15,957 bases of DNA from Bacteroidales bacterium (lineage in GTDB: Bacteria > Bacteroidota > Bacteroidia > Bacteroidales > UBA7960): positions 1 to 15,957 of the forward strand of contig SLEW01000015.1 of NCBI GenBank assembly GCA_007124575.1. The letters are read 5' to 3'. Shown here in pieces: positions 14,390-15,957 of this stretch; the first letter of the stretch is position 1; the number at the start of each line of letters is the position of its first letter. The translations under genes were made by a program, and so were the position numbers. Under the pieces are notes generated by a model. That model was not told the DNA's origin and did not search any database. It saw nothing but the letters and a program-made list of their open reading frames with translations.

Positions 14390-15916
14390 TTGGGCTTATT
14401 AAAACAAATTACCGGACTGGAGATATACTCTAAGAAACAACGCTGGAAGCTTTATCTGTTAATGTTTGCCGCATTGATCGTGCTGGCTTCGCTCTATTAT
14501 ACCGACATCATGGTTCGTAAAATAGCCCGTGATGAGCGACAGCGTGTGGAGCTCTGGGCAGATGCCATCCGAAAACGTGAAACGCTTCTGCGCGACAGTG
14601 AACGACTGTTTACCGAAATCCGGCAGGAAGAGGAAAAACGTGTTGATTTGCTGGTGGATGTGTATGAACGCCTGGAGCATGAAGATGACAGAGATGCCCT
14701 GACATTCTATATCAATATTCTGCAAAGCAATACAACCATACCTCTTGTTCTTACGGATGAGAAAGGAGAAGTGATCAGTAAAGCCAACCTGGATGAGCAG
14801 TTTCATGAATATGATACGTTTACAGGAAGGTTAGCTGATTTTTTCTCAACCTATCAACCCCTGAGTTTTCCCATTAATGGAGGACATCGCTATGTATATT
14901 ATGAAGATTCAGGGGTTTTTACTGAGCTTCGCATTGTGCTTGACGATCTTATTGACACATTTATTTCTGATCTGGTGGTGAATTCTGCCAATGTGCCTGT
15001 GATTGTTGTAAACAGGTCCGGGTCGGAACTTATTGCGCATGGAAACATCCAGGGCGTGGATTTTGATGATGAAGAGCAGGTTCAGGATCTGATCCGCTCA
15101 ATGGCTGGAAAGAACCGCTACCTTGAGGTTAGCTTACCCAATTACGGGCCTTCGTATGTCTACTATACCAGTTCATTGCTTCTCACACAGCTCAGATATT
15201 ATCCTCTCGCTCAGTTTGTTGCCATTGGAATATTTCTGTTTGTGGCCTATATGCTTTTCAGCATGGCCCGCAATGCCGAACAGAACCAGGTATGGGTGGG
15301 CATGTCGAAAGAAACGGCACATCAGCTGGGAACGCCTTTGTCATCTCTCATTGCCTGGATGGAGATGCTCAAGATGAAGGGGGTGGATGAAGAAACCATC
15401 ACGGAAATTTCAAAAGACATAAAACGTCTTGAAAACATAACTGAGCGGTTTTCCAAGATTGGTTCGCCTCCTCAGTTGCTGACCATGGATATCCGGGAGA
15501 CATTGGATGAAGTGGTTGACTATATGCGCTTACGGACGCCGCGTAAAGTTTCTTTAAAGGTGGCAGCCCCAGGAGAACCCGTAGAGGTTCCTCACAATAA
15601 AAATCTTTTTGGATGGGTTGTGGAAAACATCATCAAGAATGCCATAGATGCCATGCACGGCTCGGGGAATATATACATCAGCCTGGAGGACTATGAAGAC
15701 CAGGTGCTGATAGATATATCTGATGATGGACGGGGCATTCCTGCGTCAAAACATAAAGCTGTTTTTCATCCCGGCTATACAAGCAAAAAAAGTGGCTGGG
15801 GCCTGGGCCTCTCCCTGAGTAAACGTATTATTGAGCAGTATCATGGAGGCAAGCTTTTTGTCAAAGACTCGGCCACCAATAATGGTACAACTTTTCGTAT
15901 TGTACTTAAAAAGTAA
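14390..15916 (+). CDS. Membrane sensor histidine kinase with a duplicated extracytoplasmic domain
   Basis: A 508-residue kinase from a TTG start. TM1 is at about 21-41 and TM2 at about 272-292; between them lies a roughly 230-residue periplasmic domain beginning with a charged, probably coiled helix (45-100). The kinase core has the H-box ETAHQLGTPLSSL with phospho-acceptor H311, the N-box ENIIKNAIDAM (412-422, N417), G1 DDGRGI (445-450) and G2 GWGLGLSLSKRI (469-480), so it looks catalytically complete. There is no HAMP or PAS domain between TM2 and the H-box. The sensor part shows two similar units (about 102-181 and 188-270), both ending YVYY-x3-7-LR. No response regulator gene is adjacent within the window. 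A TTG eight codons upstream is the alternative start. The signal is unknown. Confidence 0.92.
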   Translation: MGLLKQITGLEIYSKKQRWKLYLLMFAALIVLASLYYTDIMVRKIARDERQRVELWADAIRKRETLLRDSERLFTEIRQEEEKRVDLLVDVYERLEHEDDRDALTFYINILQSNTTIPLVLTDEKGEVISKANLDEQFHEYDTFTGRLADFFSTYQPLSFPINGGHRYVYYEDSGVFTELRIVLDDLIDTFISDLVVNSANVPVIVVNRSGSELIAHGNIQGVDFDDEEQVQDLIRSMAGKNRYLEVSLPNYGPSYVYYTSSLLLTQLRYYPLAQFVAIGIFLFVAYMLFSMARNAEQNQVWVGMSKETAHQLGTPLSSLIAWMEMLKMKGVDEETITEISKDIKRLENITERFSKIGSPPQLLTMDIRETLDEVVDYMRLRTPRKVSLKVAAPGEPVEVPHNKNLFGWVVENIIKNAIDAMHGSGNIYISLEDYEDQVLIDISDDGRGIPASKHKAVFHPGYTSKKSGWGLGLSLSKRIIEQYHGGKLFVKDSATNNGTTFRIVLKK

Positions 15917-15921
15917 CAAGA

Positions 15922-15957
15922 TCAGGCATTTTTGCGCTTTTTTCTTGCACCTGCGAT
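15922..15957 (-). CDS. Possible C-terminal end of a further minus-strand gene
   Basis: The minus strand from the window edge reads as eleven codons ending in a basic tail GARKKRKNA and a TGA at 15922-15924. A Lys/Arg-rich C-terminus and tail-to-tail spacing of 5 bp from the kinase stop resemble the nfu/ATL convergence elsewhere in this window. Eleven codons cannot prove a gene, and the product cannot be identified. Confidence 0.3.
   Translation of the reverse strand: MAGARKKRKNA

Noticed and set aside
1..15957. Mobile elements, CRISPR arrays, tRNA/rRNA genes, toxin-antitoxin or defence systems
   Set aside because: I looked on both strands and found no transposase or integrase motifs, no regularly spaced repeats beyond the MraZ box, and no RNA gene signatures.

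Overview
This window carries ordinary chromosomal core genes of a Bacteroidota bacterium, probably from the Bacteroidales/Marinilabiliales/Cytophagia side; the sequence does not allow a closer placement. The evidence is a Bacteroidota-type dcw cluster start with the short FtsL-like protein, a GldB-type lipoprotein, a PorT-like outer-membrane barrel, an HU-like/SPOR membrane protein, an acyltransferase pair resembling GlsA/GlsB, and several exact TAnnTTTG -7 promoter elements. KdsB shows that the cell makes a Kdo-containing lipopolysaccharide. I see no mobile element, CRISPR array, rRNA or tRNA.

Layout. (1) 1-2039, minus strand: the start of the division and cell-wall cluster, transcribed mraZ > rsmH > ftsL-like > ftsI (cut by the left edge). 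A triple 10-bp repeat upstream of mraZ looks like the MraZ operator. (2) 2040-2361: a divergent, AT-rich regulatory gap. (3) 2362-4815, plus strand: two overlapping acyltransferase genes that probably make amino-acid (glycine-type) lipids, then the ribosome-assembly GTPase engB. (4) 4827-5837, minus strand: a GldB-like lipoprotein, divergent from (5) 5991-8900, plus strand: an outer-membrane beta-barrel, glutamine-dependent NAD synthetase nadE, and a small Nfu-type iron-sulfur scaffold. (6) 8906-14189, minus strand: a run of six co-directional genes transcribed GH3-like > deoxynucleoside kinase > kdsB > HU/SPOR membrane protein > trmB > alkyltransferase-like protein. (7) 14390-15916, plus strand: a membrane sensor histidine kinase divergent from the GH3-like gene; the last few codons of a further minus-strand gene may follow.

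Several starts were moved from the longest possible reading frame. rsmH begins at the ATG behind a strong AGGAGG, gldB at the lipoprotein signal peptide, nadE and nfu at their conserved N-termini, GH3 at an internal ATG, trmB at GTG, and the kinase at a TTG behind GGAGGG.

I found no convincing multi-gene new system. The items most worth a second look are the histidine kinase with an apparent tandem-duplicated sensor domain beside a bacterial GH3 enzyme of unknown substrate, the membrane protein linking cytoplasmic HU-like domains to a periplasmic SPOR domain, the PAHRV alkyltransferase-like protein, and the palindromic repeats ahead of nadE.
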